NCBI GenBank assembly: GCA_031378345.1
Contig: JANNDY010000105.1
Location: forward strand, 13,091 to 77,090
Source of the DNA: Emticicia sp031378345
Lineage (GTDB): Bacteria; Bacteroidota; Bacteroidia; Cytophagales; Spirosomataceae
Length of the DNA: 64,000 nt
Direction of reading: 5' to 3'
Position 1 is the stretch's first letter; every line of letters begins with the position of its first letter. Under the pieces are notes generated by a model that was not told the origin of the DNA, did not search any database, and saw only the letters and a list, made by a program, of their open reading frames with translations. The translations under genes and the position numbers were made by a program. Below are positions 17,336 to 25,002 of the stretch, piece after piece.

Positions 17336-18370
17336 CTATTTTTTTCCTTCACAAAACTTCGTCCAAAGCTCCGTTCCTTTTACTTGCTCCATGTGTTTGA
17401 GTTGAAGCAAATCAACGCACATTTTTTGCGTATCTTTCGTAAGTGCATACACAGCCGCACGGGCATAATAAGCATCAATATTGCGTGGGTCGGCATTGAG
17501 GCTTAAAGTGAGATTTTTTATTGCTGCGGCATATCTTTTTTCCTCTACATTGACATTTGCTTGCATCAAGTGATAATTTGATGCTGTCGGGTCAATTGTA
17601 TCTTTGGCTGCATCTATTGAAGCTTGATTTTTACCTGCCATTTTAGCAGACCAACCCATATCAAAGCCCATTTTTATTTCGGCATTTACAGCTTTTCCTT
17701 CCAAAGTAGCAGGAAGCCATTTTCCTTTACTTGCTTTGATGGCTTTTATAAGGTCTTCATTATATCTTTCGTGCGTGCTATTTAAAATTTCTATGCCTTT
17801 TATTTCGCCTAACTTAGTAATAATAAAACGTGCATAAAAATCTCCTGCTTTGTAGTACGGAAAAGTAAAATTTTCAGAAATAAACTGTGCCGCCGACTTA
17901 TCGGGGTCTAAGAAAAACGGTTCGAGATAATTGTGTTTTGAAACATAAATAGTGTCTTGACCTTTGGTACGGTATTTTTCTGGGAAAAACCCCAAATTAT
18001 GAAAACGAGCAGGAATAAATGTAATTTTAGCCTTTGAAGGTGGGGCAAGTGGGTCTATATTTAATTCTTGAACAACTAATTTTGTTTCGTCAATTTCTAA
18101 AACTTCAAGAAGTGTTGTCTTTCCTACAAGAATTGTATCTCCTTTAATTTTATACGTGCCTTTCCCTGTTTTGCCATTAATGGTTATTTGAAAACTATTA
18201 TCTTCAAAAAAAACATAACGCAATTGCATATTTTTTATATCTTCATCAAAAATCGGACTGCCATCTTTTAGGCGAATATCGTCTTTTACCCATTCTCCAA
18301 TAAGTTTTTCTTTGAGTGTTTGTGCAAAAAGTTGAGATGTAATTAGCAGAAAAAACAAAATCTTACCCAT
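17336..18370 (-). CDS. Secreted protein with TonB C-terminal-like domain and TPR repeats
   Basis: 344 residues with signal peptide MGKILFFLLITSQLFAQ. Residues about 20-130 form a beta-rich lipocalin-like domain. Residues about 150-235 resemble a TonB C-terminal domain (GEIKGIEILNSTHERYNEDL, KGKWLPATLEGKAVNAEIKM). The end has TPR-like helices (AAIKNLTLSLNADPRNIDAYYARAAVY). It lacks a TonB membrane anchor, so it is more likely a periplasmic partner than a true energy transducer. It stands alone on the minus strand. Confidence 0.7.
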   Translation of the reverse strand: MGKILFFLLITSQLFAQTLKEKLIGEWVKDDIRLKDGSPIFDEDIKNMQLRYVFFEDNSFQITINGKTGKGTYKIKGDTILVGKTTLLEVLEIDETKLVVQELNIDPLAPPSKAKITFIPARFHNLGFFPEKYRTKGQDTIYVSKHNYLEPFFLDPDKSAAQFISENFTFPYYKAGDFYARFIITKLGEIKGIEILNSTHERYNEDLIKAIKASKGKWLPATLEGKAVNAEIKMGFDMGWSAKMAGKNQASIDAAKDTIDPTASNYHLMQANVNVEEKRYAAAIKNLTLSLNADPRNIDAYYARAAVYALTKDTQKMCVDLLQLKHMEQVKGTELWTKFCEGKK

Positions 18371-18419
18371 TTTTATAAAAAGTTTATGTTGGGCGAAATA
18401 TAGTGAAAATATCTAAAAA

Positions 18420-18454
18420 CAAAAAAACCTTGCCATTGCTGACAAGGTTTTTTT
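18420..18454. terminator. Hairpin terminator next to the decayed tRNA copy
   Basis: AAAAAAACCTTG and CAAGGTTTTTTT form a 12-bp perfect stem around CCATTGCTGA. It can act on both strands. On the minus strand it stands to the tRNA-His partial copy as the hairpin at 18541 stands to the intact tRNA. Confidence 0.75.
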
Positions 18455-18460
18455 GAACTT

Positions 18461-18540
18461 TTGGGAGAATAATAGGGCTCGAAGTGAAACGTCGCACCGT
18501 CGATATGTCGAACCACACACCCTCAGTACCACAAACCAAT
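18461..18540 (-). pseudogene. Decayed partial copy of tRNA-His with a 29-bp insertion
   Basis: On the minus strand the copy carries the anticodon arm (TTGGTTTGTGGTACTGA, anticodon GTG), variable region and the 3' half ending in TATTCTCCC. The acceptor 5' strand and D arm are missing. The T loop is split by CATATCGACGGTGCGACGTT and TCACTTCGA, and TTCGA is present on both sides of the insert. Apart from that, the 3' half matches the intact tRNA-His with one mismatch over the last 26 bases. It cannot fold as a working tRNA. Confidence 0.75.
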
Positions 18541-18577
18541 AAAAAAGTCCATCTTTGTAAAAAGACAGACTTTTTTT
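18541..18577 (-). terminator. Terminator of tRNA-His
   Basis: On the minus strand, AAAAAAAGTCTGTCTTT, TTAC and AAAGATGGACTTTTTT form a long stem with a small mismatch, ending in T. It lies about 11 bases after the tRNA-His 3' end. Confidence 0.7.
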
Positions 18578-18588
18578 AGCCATTTTTG

Positions 18589-18663
18589 GGAGAATAATGG
18601 GGCTCGAACCCACGACCCTCGGTACCACAAACCGATGCTCTAACCGACTGAGCTATACTCTCC
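18589..18663 (-). tRNA. tRNA-His (anticodon GTG)
   Basis: The minus strand folds as a cloverleaf. G-1 is encoded, the acceptor GAGAGTA pairs with TATTCTC, the D arm is GCTCAGTCGGTTAGAGC, the anticodon arm TCGGT-TTGTGGT-ACCGA has anticodon GTG, and the T arm is GTGGG-TTCGAGC-CCCAT. C73 pairing with G-1 is the tRNA-His identity pair. A full CCA tail is not encoded (the sequence continues CA after C73). A TACATTTG -7 box sits just upstream. Confidence 0.95.
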
Positions 18664-18681
18664 ATTTTTCCTTTCGGAGTG

Positions 18682-18689
18682 CAAATGTA
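18682..18689 (-). promoter_or_regulatory. -7 box for tRNA-His
   Basis: The minus strand reads TACATTTG, matching TAnnTTTG, 19 bases before the mature tRNA 5' end. Confidence 0.55.
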
Positions 18690-18753
18690 GCTTGTTTTAT
18701 TAGATTTTCAAAAAAATAATTCTCAAATTTACAAAATCCACTAAATCAGTAGC

Positions 18754-20859
18754 ATGAGCGAACGTAGAACGTCTTTTTTTGACACCAAAATAGAATTTCT
18801 CAAAGGTGTTGGTCCATCGAAGGGTGAAATACTCAACAAAGAATTGAGTATTTTTACTTTTGGGGACTTGATAGAATATTACCCTTTTCGCCACGAAGAC
18901 CGTACACAATTTCATCAAATTAGTGAACTGAATGAAGGAATGGTAGCTGCCCAAATCAAAGGTCGGCTACGCTCTTGGGAGAAAATTGGAGAAGGTGCAA
19001 AAGCTCGATTAGTTGGACAATTTACCGATGGCACAGGCACAATGGAACTCACGTGGTTTCAGGGGATTTCGTGGATGGAAAAAAATCTACGGCTTCAAGG
19101 CGACTACATTATCTACGGAAAACCAAGTATTTTTGCCCGAACTTGGCAGATTCAGCACCCCGATATGGATATTCTAACGCCCGAAAATGAGCGTGTTGGA
19201 CATCTGCAAGCGGTCTATCCTTTGACCGATAAACTTCGCAAAAAATACATTGATAGTAAGCAGATTAGCAAGTGGATGAAAACCTTGCTTGAATCGGCGG
19301 TTACAAATATTCGAGAAACTTTGCCCGCTTCGTTGGTGCAGAAATTTCGCATGATTTCTAAGCAAGAAGCCATTTATCATATTCATTTACCTATCAATCA
19401 GGAGGCACTTCGGCAAGCTACTCGAAGGCTGAAATTTGAAGAATTATTCTACAATCAGTTTCGCTTAATCAAGCAAAAACTCATCAGAAAGCATGATTAC
19501 GCTGGTCAGGTTTTTGAAAAAACGCAATTATTGACCGAATTTTACCAAAAACATTTGCCTTTTGCACTGACAAATGCTCAAAAGAAAGTGATTCGTGAAA
19601 TTTTCCATGATATGCGGTCGGGGAAACAAATGAATCGCTTGCTACAAGGCGATGTGGGTAGTGGAAAAACGATTGTGGCGTTTATCACAATGCTTTTGGC
19701 AATAGACAATGATGCCCAAGCGTGCTTGATGGCACCGACCGAAATCTTGTCTGACCAACATTATACTGGACTGAAAAAATTTGCCGAATTAATAGGTATC
19801 AAAATTGTTGAATTGACAGGCTCGGTTGGAAAAAAACAACGCCGAGTTATAGATGCGGGCTTGCTCGATGGAAGTATAAATATCATTGTTGGCACGCACG
19901 CTTTGATTGAAGACCATGTGCAATTCAAAAATTTAGGGCTGTGCGTAATTGACGAGCAGCATCGTTTTGGCGTTGCTCAACGAGCAAAACTTTGGGAGAA
20001 AAATCAAAATTTCAGACCCCATATTTTGGTAATGACCGCCACGCCGATTCCTCGAACTTTGGCAATGACACTTTATGGAGATTTAGATATTTCGGTCATT
20101 GACGAGCTTCCTGCTGGCAGAAAACCTATCAAAACGATGCACAAATATGACTCTGACCGACTCAGAGTTTTTGAATTTATGAGAAGTGAGATTCAAAAAG
20201 GAAGGCAGATTTATATAGTTTATCCTTTGATTGAAGAGTCGGAAACTTTGTCTTTCAAAAACCTCATGGACGGCTACGAGAGCATTTCGAGGGCATTTCC
20301 AGAATATCCTTTGAGCATTGTGCATGGAAAAATGGGTTGGAAAGAAAAAGACTACGAAATGCAGCGTTTCAAAAATAAAGAAACACAGATTTTGGTTGCC
20401 ACAACTGTTATTGAGGTGGGTGTTGATGTGCCAAATGCCTCGGTAATGGTCATTGAAAGTGCCAATCGCTTTGGACTTTCGCAGTTGCACCAGTTGCGTG
20501 GGCGTGTGGGACGTGGGGCGGAGCAATCATATTGTATTTTGATGACCGACCATAAATTGGGTGCCGATACTCGCCTCCGAATGGACACGATGGTAAGGAC
20601 AACCAACGGTTTTGAGATTTCGGAAGTTGATTTGTCGCTGCGTGGGCCGGGCGATATGGCAGGCACACAACAAAGCGGAATGCTCGACCTAAAAGTAGCA
20701 GATTTGGCAAAAGATGGTGAGATTTTGAAGTACGCCCGTGAGGCTGTCATGGCAATTTTAGACAACGACCCCAACTTAGAATCTACTGATAATCAGCCAA
20801 TTAGGCTTCATGTGAACGCTTTACGGAGTAATGAAACTAATTGGAGTCGGATTAGTTGA
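18754..20859 (+). CDS. recG: ATP-dependent DNA helicase RecG
   Basis: 701 residues, helicase that regresses stalled forks and branch-migrates Holliday junctions. The N-terminal OB/wedge domain (GVGPSKGEILNKEL...) is followed by Walker A GDVGSGKT (about 299-306), the DEQHRFG box (about 399), TATPIPRTLAMT and the C-terminal QLHQLRGRVGRG motif. Length is normal. The last 80 bases (20780-20859), including the stop, are repeated at 21583-21662 on the far side of a toxin-antitoxin pair, so the current C-terminus may have come in with that cassette. Confidence 0.95.
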   Translation: MSERRTSFFDTKIEFLKGVGPSKGEILNKELSIFTFGDLIEYYPFRHEDRTQFHQISELNEGMVAAQIKGRLRSWEKIGEGAKARLVGQFTDGTGTMELTWFQGISWMEKNLRLQGDYIIYGKPSIFARTWQIQHPDMDILTPENERVGHLQAVYPLTDKLRKKYIDSKQISKWMKTLLESAVTNIRETLPASLVQKFRMISKQEAIYHIHLPINQEALRQATRRLKFEELFYNQFRLIKQKLIRKHDYAGQVFEKTQLLTEFYQKHLPFALTNAQKKVIREIFHDMRSGKQMNRLLQGDVGSGKTIVAFITMLLAIDNDAQACLMAPTEILSDQHYTGLKKFAELIGIKIVELTGSVGKKQRRVIDAGLLDGSINIIVGTHALIEDHVQFKNLGLCVIDEQHRFGVAQRAKLWEKNQNFRPHILVMTATPIPRTLAMTLYGDLDISVIDELPAGRKPIKTMHKYDSDRLRVFEFMRSEIQKGRQIYIVYPLIEESETLSFKNLMDGYESISRAFPEYPLSIVHGKMGWKEKDYEMQRFKNKETQILVATTVIEVGVDVPNASVMVIESANRFGLSQLHQLRGRVGRGAEQSYCILMTDHKLGADTRLRMDTMVRTTNGFEISEVDLSLRGPGDMAGTQQSGMLDLKVADLAKDGEILKYAREAVMAILDNDPNLESTDNQPIRLHVNALRSNETNWSRIS
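20780..20859 (+). repeat. Direct repeat A: 3' end of recG
   Basis: 80 bases ending with the recG stop TGA. The copy at 21583-21662 differs at 6 positions, all within the first 37 bases; the last 42 are identical. Four of the six are synonymous in the recG frame and the other two change Thr to Ala and Val to Met. Confidence 0.9.
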
Positions 20860-20954
20860 GTGAAGCTATTTGGCGTTTTTATTTATAAAATTGCTTAGTG
20901 AAACAATTATTTTCAATGAAAATATGTTTATTTGTAAAATAAAAACAGACAATT

Positions 20955-21170
20955 ATGACCTTACAATATTTAACCGATAAAAAGGGATTTCGTAAATTTG
21001 TTCAGATACAAATTCCTATAAAAGAATGGGAAAAGGCTGACAAAAAATTTATCATTGAAAAAGAAACCGAAGATGAGTTAGATTCTCTAACGGCGGACGA
21101 TTACAGAAATTATTTTTTAAAAAGAGGAAAAAAAATGATGGCAAAGTCATTAAATAATTATGAAGGTTAG
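20955..21170 (+). CDS. Probable antitoxin of a MazF/PemK-type pair
   Basis: 71 residues, MTLQYLTDKKGFRKFVQIQI at the start, with charged helices (DELDSLTADDYRNYFLKRGKK) and no membrane segment. I do not recognise a DNA-binding fold with certainty. The call rests on size, composition and its position: the toxin gene starts at 21160, overlapping it by 11 bases. Together they occupy the space between two copies of the recG 3' end. Confidence 0.65.
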   Translation: MTLQYLTDKKGFRKFVQIQIPIKEWEKADKKFIIEKETEDELDSLTADDYRNYFLKRGKKMMAKSLNNYEG

Positions 21171-21495
21171 TCAATGGGAAATAGTTGAAGTAAATTTTCA
21201 AATGCCCAATAAGCGTTTTTTGCCGCACCCTGCATTAGTCATTTCAAATAATGATTTATTTGAGGACGAGGATTTCTTTTATGCTGTTTTGATGAGTACC
21301 AAGAATTATTTCCCAAAATATACCATAGAAATAACACCTGAAATGCTAACCAAAAACTCTGATAAAAAAGGGTATTTCGTTACTCATTTAATAGGACAAT
21401 ATACTTCTGATGAAATTTTGACTAAAAGAAATATTTATTTAAAACCAGAATTTCAGGAATTAGTCAAAGCTAAAATTATCACTTCTGTTTTTTGA
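21160..21495 (+). CDS. MazF/PemK-like toxin
   Basis: 111 residues. The N-terminal pattern WEIVEVNFQMPNKRFLPHPA and the following strand LVISNND fit the PemK/MazF SH3-like barrel (promoter-proximal W.I..V.F...G..HP..VIS). Members are usually endoribonucleases. It overlaps the antitoxin gene by 11 bases, the usual coupling of such pairs. The C-terminal segment (YLKPEFQELVKAKIITSVF) is helical as in the family. RNase activity is inferred. Confidence 0.75.
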   Translation: MKVSQWEIVEVNFQMPNKRFLPHPALVISNNDLFEDEDFFYAVLMSTKNYFPKYTIEITPEMLTKNSDKKGYFVTHLIGQYTSDEILTKRNIYLKPEFQELVKAKIITSVF

Positions 21496-21582
21496 AAAAC
21501 GCTTCAAGATAGCGTAGTTCCACTAATTTCTAAAAAGCAATATAACTATTTTCTTTATCTTCTTTTGAAAATAATTAGATAT

Positions 21583-21662
21583 AATCTGCTGATAATCAAC
21601 CGATTAGGCTTCACATGAATGCTTTACGGAGTAATGAAACTAATTGGAGTCGGATTAGTTGA
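21583..21662 (+). repeat. Direct repeat B: displaced recG 3' end
   Basis: The second copy of the last 80 bases of recG, with the frame and stop codon preserved but no recG body in front. Distance to copy A is 803 bp. The mostly synonymous differences show it descends from a working recG rather than from a recent local copying error. Confidence 0.9.
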
Positions 21663-21678
21663 TGGGGTCTTTTTGTAG

Positions 21679-22217
21679 ATGCCGTTTTAAAAACGACTGA
21701 CTCAATGAAGCATAAAAACTCCTTTAGATTTAAAATTTGTACTAAAAAACTCATCACTAAATTGAAATTAAGACTTATATTTTTTACGATTATATTAAGT
21801 AGCTGTTCGAATTTTAGAGAAGCAACTTGTGAAGAAGCTGCAGATTCAGTACGATCGGACTCTTGTAATATTGTAGTTTCAGAACATTCAACAAATGAAT
21901 ATAAATTTTATTTAGAGGGTATAAATCCTCAAACGAAAAATAAAGCATATTTCAAAAAGATAAATTATACTTGGGCATATTGGTTTATTGATAAAATTGA
22001 AAAAGGTGATACAATAATAAAAAAAACAGGAGAGCTTAAGTTTTACATTCATAAAAAACAAAAAATTTTAGTTTTTCCTTTTGAATGTAATGGAGCTTAT
22101 TACGAATAAATTTACAATAGTTCACTCCAGTTATCCTTTATGTTATAAGAAAGACAAGAGGAAATTCGGATAAATTTTTATCTGCAGTGGAGCTATTACC
22201 CAGTTTTAAAACGGCAT
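21679..22217. repeat. 14-bp perfect inverted repeats around the lipoprotein gene
   Basis: ATGCCGTTTTAAAA (21679-21692) and TTTTAAAACGGCAT (22204-22217) are exact reverse complements about 510 bases apart. They enclose one small gene. The match continues loosely outside (GACTGACTCAATG versus GGTGACT), which may be chance. Confidence 0.65.
21705..22109 (+). CDS. Small predicted lipoprotein
   Basis: 134 residues. A long positive N-region (KHKNSFRFKICTKKLITKLKLR) precedes the hydrophobic LIFFTIILSSC, a lipobox with the acylated cysteine in LSSC. The mature part is about 100 residues, rich in Tyr and Trp (NYTWAYWFIDKIEKGD), and not recognised. It sits between 14-bp inverted repeats and immediately after the second recG 3' end, so it may have arrived with nearby mobile DNA. 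No regulatory signal is clear. Confidence 0.65.
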   Translation: MKHKNSFRFKICTKKLITKLKLRLIFFTIILSSCSNFREATCEEAADSVRSDSCNIVVSEHSTNEYKFYLEGINPQTKNKAYFKKINYTWAYWFIDKIEKGDTIIKKTGELKFYIHKKQKILVFPFECNGAYYE

Positions 22218-22259
22218 TGGGTGACTTGTCCTAAAATAGGTTTACAAAAAACAATAACA

Positions 22260-22300
22260 AAAAAATGAGCCAAATAAATTAATATTTGACTCATTTTTTT
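22260..22300. terminator. Hairpin terminator after the Kbp-like gene
   Basis: AAAAATGAGCCAAATA and ATATTTGACTCATTTTT form a stem with one mismatch, with A and T tails on the two sides. It is placed to end the minus-strand gene at 22323, and it could also stop plus-strand transcription. Confidence 0.7.
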
Positions 22301-22322
22301 TTAAACGTACTCTATAAAAAAA

Positions 22323-22781
22323 TTAAAGAGCAGGGATTCTTAATACTTGACCAGGATAAATTTTATCTGGGTGAGTAAGCATTGGCTTATTAGCTTCAAA
22401 TATCACAGGGTATTTCATTGCATCGCCGTAAACAGTTTTCGCAATTTTCGACAAAGTATCACCTTTTTCTACCGTGTGGAATGTTGCTTCTGGCTCAGGA
22501 TTAGCAACTACCAATTGGTTATCAACCATGTGTACGCCTTCAACATTTCCAACTGCCAAAGAAATTTTTTCAGCATCTTCTTGCGAATCTACTTCACCAA
22601 TTAAACTTACGGTATCACCGCTTGTTTTGATAGTAAGGCTGTTGAATGCCAAGCCAAGTTGTTGAACATGTGCCAATAAAGCACTTGCTTTTAATTCTTC
22701 TTTTTCTGCTACAGGTGCTGCCTCTTCTTTATGACCGAAAAGTTTCTCGCCTACACCCTTAAAAAATGACATTAGTCCCAT
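22323..22781 (-). CDS. BON-LysM protein, potassium-binding Kbp/YgaU-like
   Basis: 152 residues. It begins MGLMSFFKGVGEKLFG, followed by a BON domain (LTIKTSGDTVSLIGEVDSQE) and a C-terminal LysM domain (FHTVEKGDTLSKIAKTVYGD, NKPMLTHPDKIYPGQVLRIP). The layout and the last 25 residues closely follow E. coli Kbp (149 residues), a cytoplasmic K+ sensor. No signal peptide is present, in agreement with that. Gene symbol is left blank because orthology was not tested. Confidence 0.85.
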   Translation of the reverse strand: MGLMSFFKGVGEKLFGHKEEAAPVAEKEELKASALLAHVQQLGLAFNSLTIKTSGDTVSLIGEVDSQEDAEKISLAVGNVEGVHMVDNQLVVANPEPEATFHTVEKGDTLSKIAKTVYGDAMKYPVIFEANKPMLTHPDKIYPGQVLRIPAL

Positions 22782-23012
22782 TTTGAGTAATTTGTTTGTG
22801 ATTTAAAAATTAAACTATTTGCAAATGTATTAAAAACTTAATTTGTTCAACAAAAAAAACGCTTTTTTTGTGTTTTTATTTACTAATCGGTAACATTCGC
22901 CTTTTTACATTTACAGATATTAGACTTTTTTTTAAAATAAAGTAACATAGAAATCCACGATTTAATTTATTAGCCGTCATTTGGAGTAGCTGTATAATGA
23001 AAATTACTTATT

Positions 23013-24317
23013 TTACTTCACAGGCACACTTTCTTTCATGATTTTTTCAAGAACGTCGCAACTTGAAATGTAGGAAATTTCTTTTTGATAAAGTCCCCCA
23101 TTGATAATAAAAGGAGTAGGATTTGCCTTGAAAAAAGCCTTTTTGTAAGCATCTTTCATTTTTTCTAAGCCAATATCTTGGCGTTTTTCGTTGATTTCGA
23201 CTTCGCTGTACTCACCTAATTGTTCTTTTTTCCAAAACTTTTTGTTTCCAATTTCTTTGGCATTTTCGCAAGTAAGATTTGACTCTAATTGTAGTTGAAT
23301 TACTTGAACTTTGCCCATGGAGTAAGCGATTGGTAAACCATCCATTGCTTTTGTGATTTTATTAAACCGCAAAGGTATAATATGATTGATTTGGTCAGGT
23401 TGAACTTTGCCTTCTCTAATTGCTTGTATAATAAAAGGCAACATTTCTTTATCAGAACTGGCAAAAGTATTTGTTAAAAGGCTGCTGATCAGGCTTTTAA
23501 CAAATACAAATTCGTGATAGTCTTGATAATAAGTGTAAATATTCCCAAATTTGGAAACTCGTTTTGTGTCATTTCCAGACAAACCGATAATGTTTTCATC
23601 TGGGAAACCATCATTTTCTACAAATTGCATTGTTTTTTGAAATGCTATTTCATTGTTTTTGCTGTAGATTTTATCATTGATTTTTTGAAGGCTATCATAT
23701 TGCTGTTTAATGTTTTTGGGCATCTGAGTATTGAAAATCAAGCTATCAGTAGGGAATATGATTCGATAGGCAACGGTTTCTTTTTTAGTAGAATCTGGTT
23801 TATACTTAAAAGTTTCTTTATAAAACTTTCTAAGTTCGGGCGTAAGAGGCGTATAAATTTCTTTTGTACTCAAAGCATACAATTTATTCAAACTATCTCG
23901 CAACGCCCAATTTATATTAGGCTTTACTAATTTCATTTGTTTTTCAAAAGCACTCCAACGCTTACAAGTATCTGCCACATAATGAAAAAAAACATCTTTT
24001 CGTAAACTGTCGGAAGGATAACCTTTTTCAATGATTTTTTCTAAATAATCAAATGTTAAAGGCAACTTTCCTGCCATTGCGGCACAAATGGCAGCATTAT
24101 AATAATCTTTGGCAAATGGTTTTTTGACATTGGCAAAGGCTTCTTTATAAAAATCAAGAGCTTCATAATAATTGGTATCGCAAATTGCTAACTCAGCTTC
24201 GTTGATAATAGGGTGATAAATTCGAGTGAAATCGCCTTGAGCGAAACAGCCACCGCCCCACAGTGGAGCTACCCAAAGGGGGGATAAAAAAACAAGAATT
24301 AGTAACAATTTTTTCAT
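23013..24317 (-). CDS. Secreted protein of unknown function with altered signal peptide
   Basis: 434 residues. The signal peptide MKKLLLILVFLSPLW is interrupted by VAPLWGGG before CFAQGDF. That segment is encoded by GC-rich repeat DNA at 24243-24290. Residues about 45-120 look TPR-like (YYEALDFYKEAFANVKKPFA, YNAAICAAMAGKLPLTFDYL). The remainder is unassigned. It is not coupled to a neighbour. I do not recognise a family. Confidence 0.6.
   Translation of the reverse strand: MKKLLLILVFLSPLWVAPLWGGGCFAQGDFTRIYHPIINEAELAICDTNYYEALDFYKEAFANVKKPFAKDYYNAAICAAMAGKLPLTFDYLEKIIEKGYPSDSLRKDVFFHYVADTCKRWSAFEKQMKLVKPNINWALRDSLNKLYALSTKEIYTPLTPELRKFYKETFKYKPDSTKKETVAYRIIFPTDSLIFNTQMPKNIKQQYDSLQKINDKIYSKNNEIAFQKTMQFVENDGFPDENIIGLSGNDTKRVSKFGNIYTYYQDYHEFVFVKSLISSLLTNTFASSDKEMLPFIIQAIREGKVQPDQINHIIPLRFNKITKAMDGLPIAYSMGKVQVIQLQLESNLTCENAKEIGNKKFWKKEQLGEYSEVEINEKRQDIGLEKMKDAYKKAFFKANPTPFIINGGLYQKEISYISSCDVLEKIMKESVPVK
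24243..24290. repeat. GC-rich palindromic repeat inside a signal-peptide region
   Basis: CCACCGCCCCACAGTGGAGC followed by TACCCAAAGGGGGG breaks an AT-rich coding start. It contains CCCC...GGGG arms like the elements at 1732, 34033, 41799 and 46118, though the words differ, so membership of one family is uncertain. Confidence 0.5.
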
Positions 24318-24436
24318 GATTTTGTGGGGGAGATTGTGGTGCGAACATTCTGTTCGCTATTATGTTGAGGAAATCAAACTATAGCGTTTGTAATATTATC
24401 GTTCAACAAACAAGTTTATTTCATCTAAAAATAGAA

Positions 24437-24465
24437 AAACCTGCTCATATTTGGGCAGGTTTTCA
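24437..24465 (-). terminator. Terminator after the small membrane protein gene
   Basis: AAAACCTGC and GCAGGTTTT arms flank a short loop (TCATATTTGG) with A and T tails. It lies about 30 bases after the minus-strand gene ending at 24493. Confidence 0.65.
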
Positions 24466-24492
24466 ATGACATTAACAAAGTCTTAACAGATT

Positions 24493-24993
24493 TTATGCAA
24501 GATATTTGAGATTCATGGCATAAAGTCCAGTAAAAATAGCTGAGGCAATAAACGACATGATACCAACTGACCAGCCAATTTGTCCGCCAAAAATGATAAT
24601 TGGAGCTAAAATTCCGACAATATTTCCTGCGATATAAACCATAAAACCTTTTTTTCGTAGTCCCCACATCCAAATCGCACCAAGAAGCAATAAAAGTGCT
24701 GAAATCAAAGTAATGCCTCCCGACAAAACAAGCTTGTCTTTTTCAAAAAGTTTGGCAGTTTCAGCTTGAGATTCTTCTATTTTTTCGAGGTCATCTTCTT
24801 TCATGTATTTCGAAAACATATCCATCATCATTTCGTTAGCTTGGTCTTTTTTTTCCATGACTGTTTCGGGCGAAAAAGTATTTGGAATTGCTCCATAAAA
24901 CTTATAGGCGTTCCAAACCAATGTGAGAATACATAAAATTGTCAAAAATGTCGGGCGAACCGAGTATTGTTTTTCATCGAAAGGGTTTTCCAT
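24493..24993 (-). CDS. Small integral membrane protein of unknown function
   Basis: 166 residues. One membrane segment near 14-35 (FLTILCILTLVWNAYKFYG), a charged helical middle (Met- and Glu-rich, about 45-85), then three hydrophobic segments in the last 75 residues (LVLSGGITLISALLLLLGAIW, GFMVYIAGNIVGILAPIIIF, GIMSFIASAIFTGLYAM). No known motif. It precedes no obvious partner; the purS gene lies upstream on the same strand, about 55 bases away, so cotranscription is possible. Confidence 0.65.
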   Translation of the reverse strand: MENPFDEKQYSVRPTFLTILCILTLVWNAYKFYGAIPNTFSPETVMEKKDQANEMMMDMFSKYMKEDDLEKIEESQAETAKLFEKDKLVLSGGITLISALLLLLGAIWMWGLRKKGFMVYIAGNIVGILAPIIIFGGQIGWSVGIMSFIASAIFTGLYAMNLKYLA

Positions 24994-25002
24994 AAATAGA
25001 TT

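Noticed and set aside
18461..18540. A second functional tRNA-His
   Set aside because: The 5' acceptor strand and D arm are missing and the T loop is split by an insertion.
20352..20774. Long open frames opposite recG
   Set aside because: Antisense shadows of recG. The RecG reading has all helicase motifs.
22347..22604. Plus-strand open frame over the Kbp-like gene
   Set aside because: The minus-strand BON-LysM protein aligns end to end with Kbp. The other frame has no motif.
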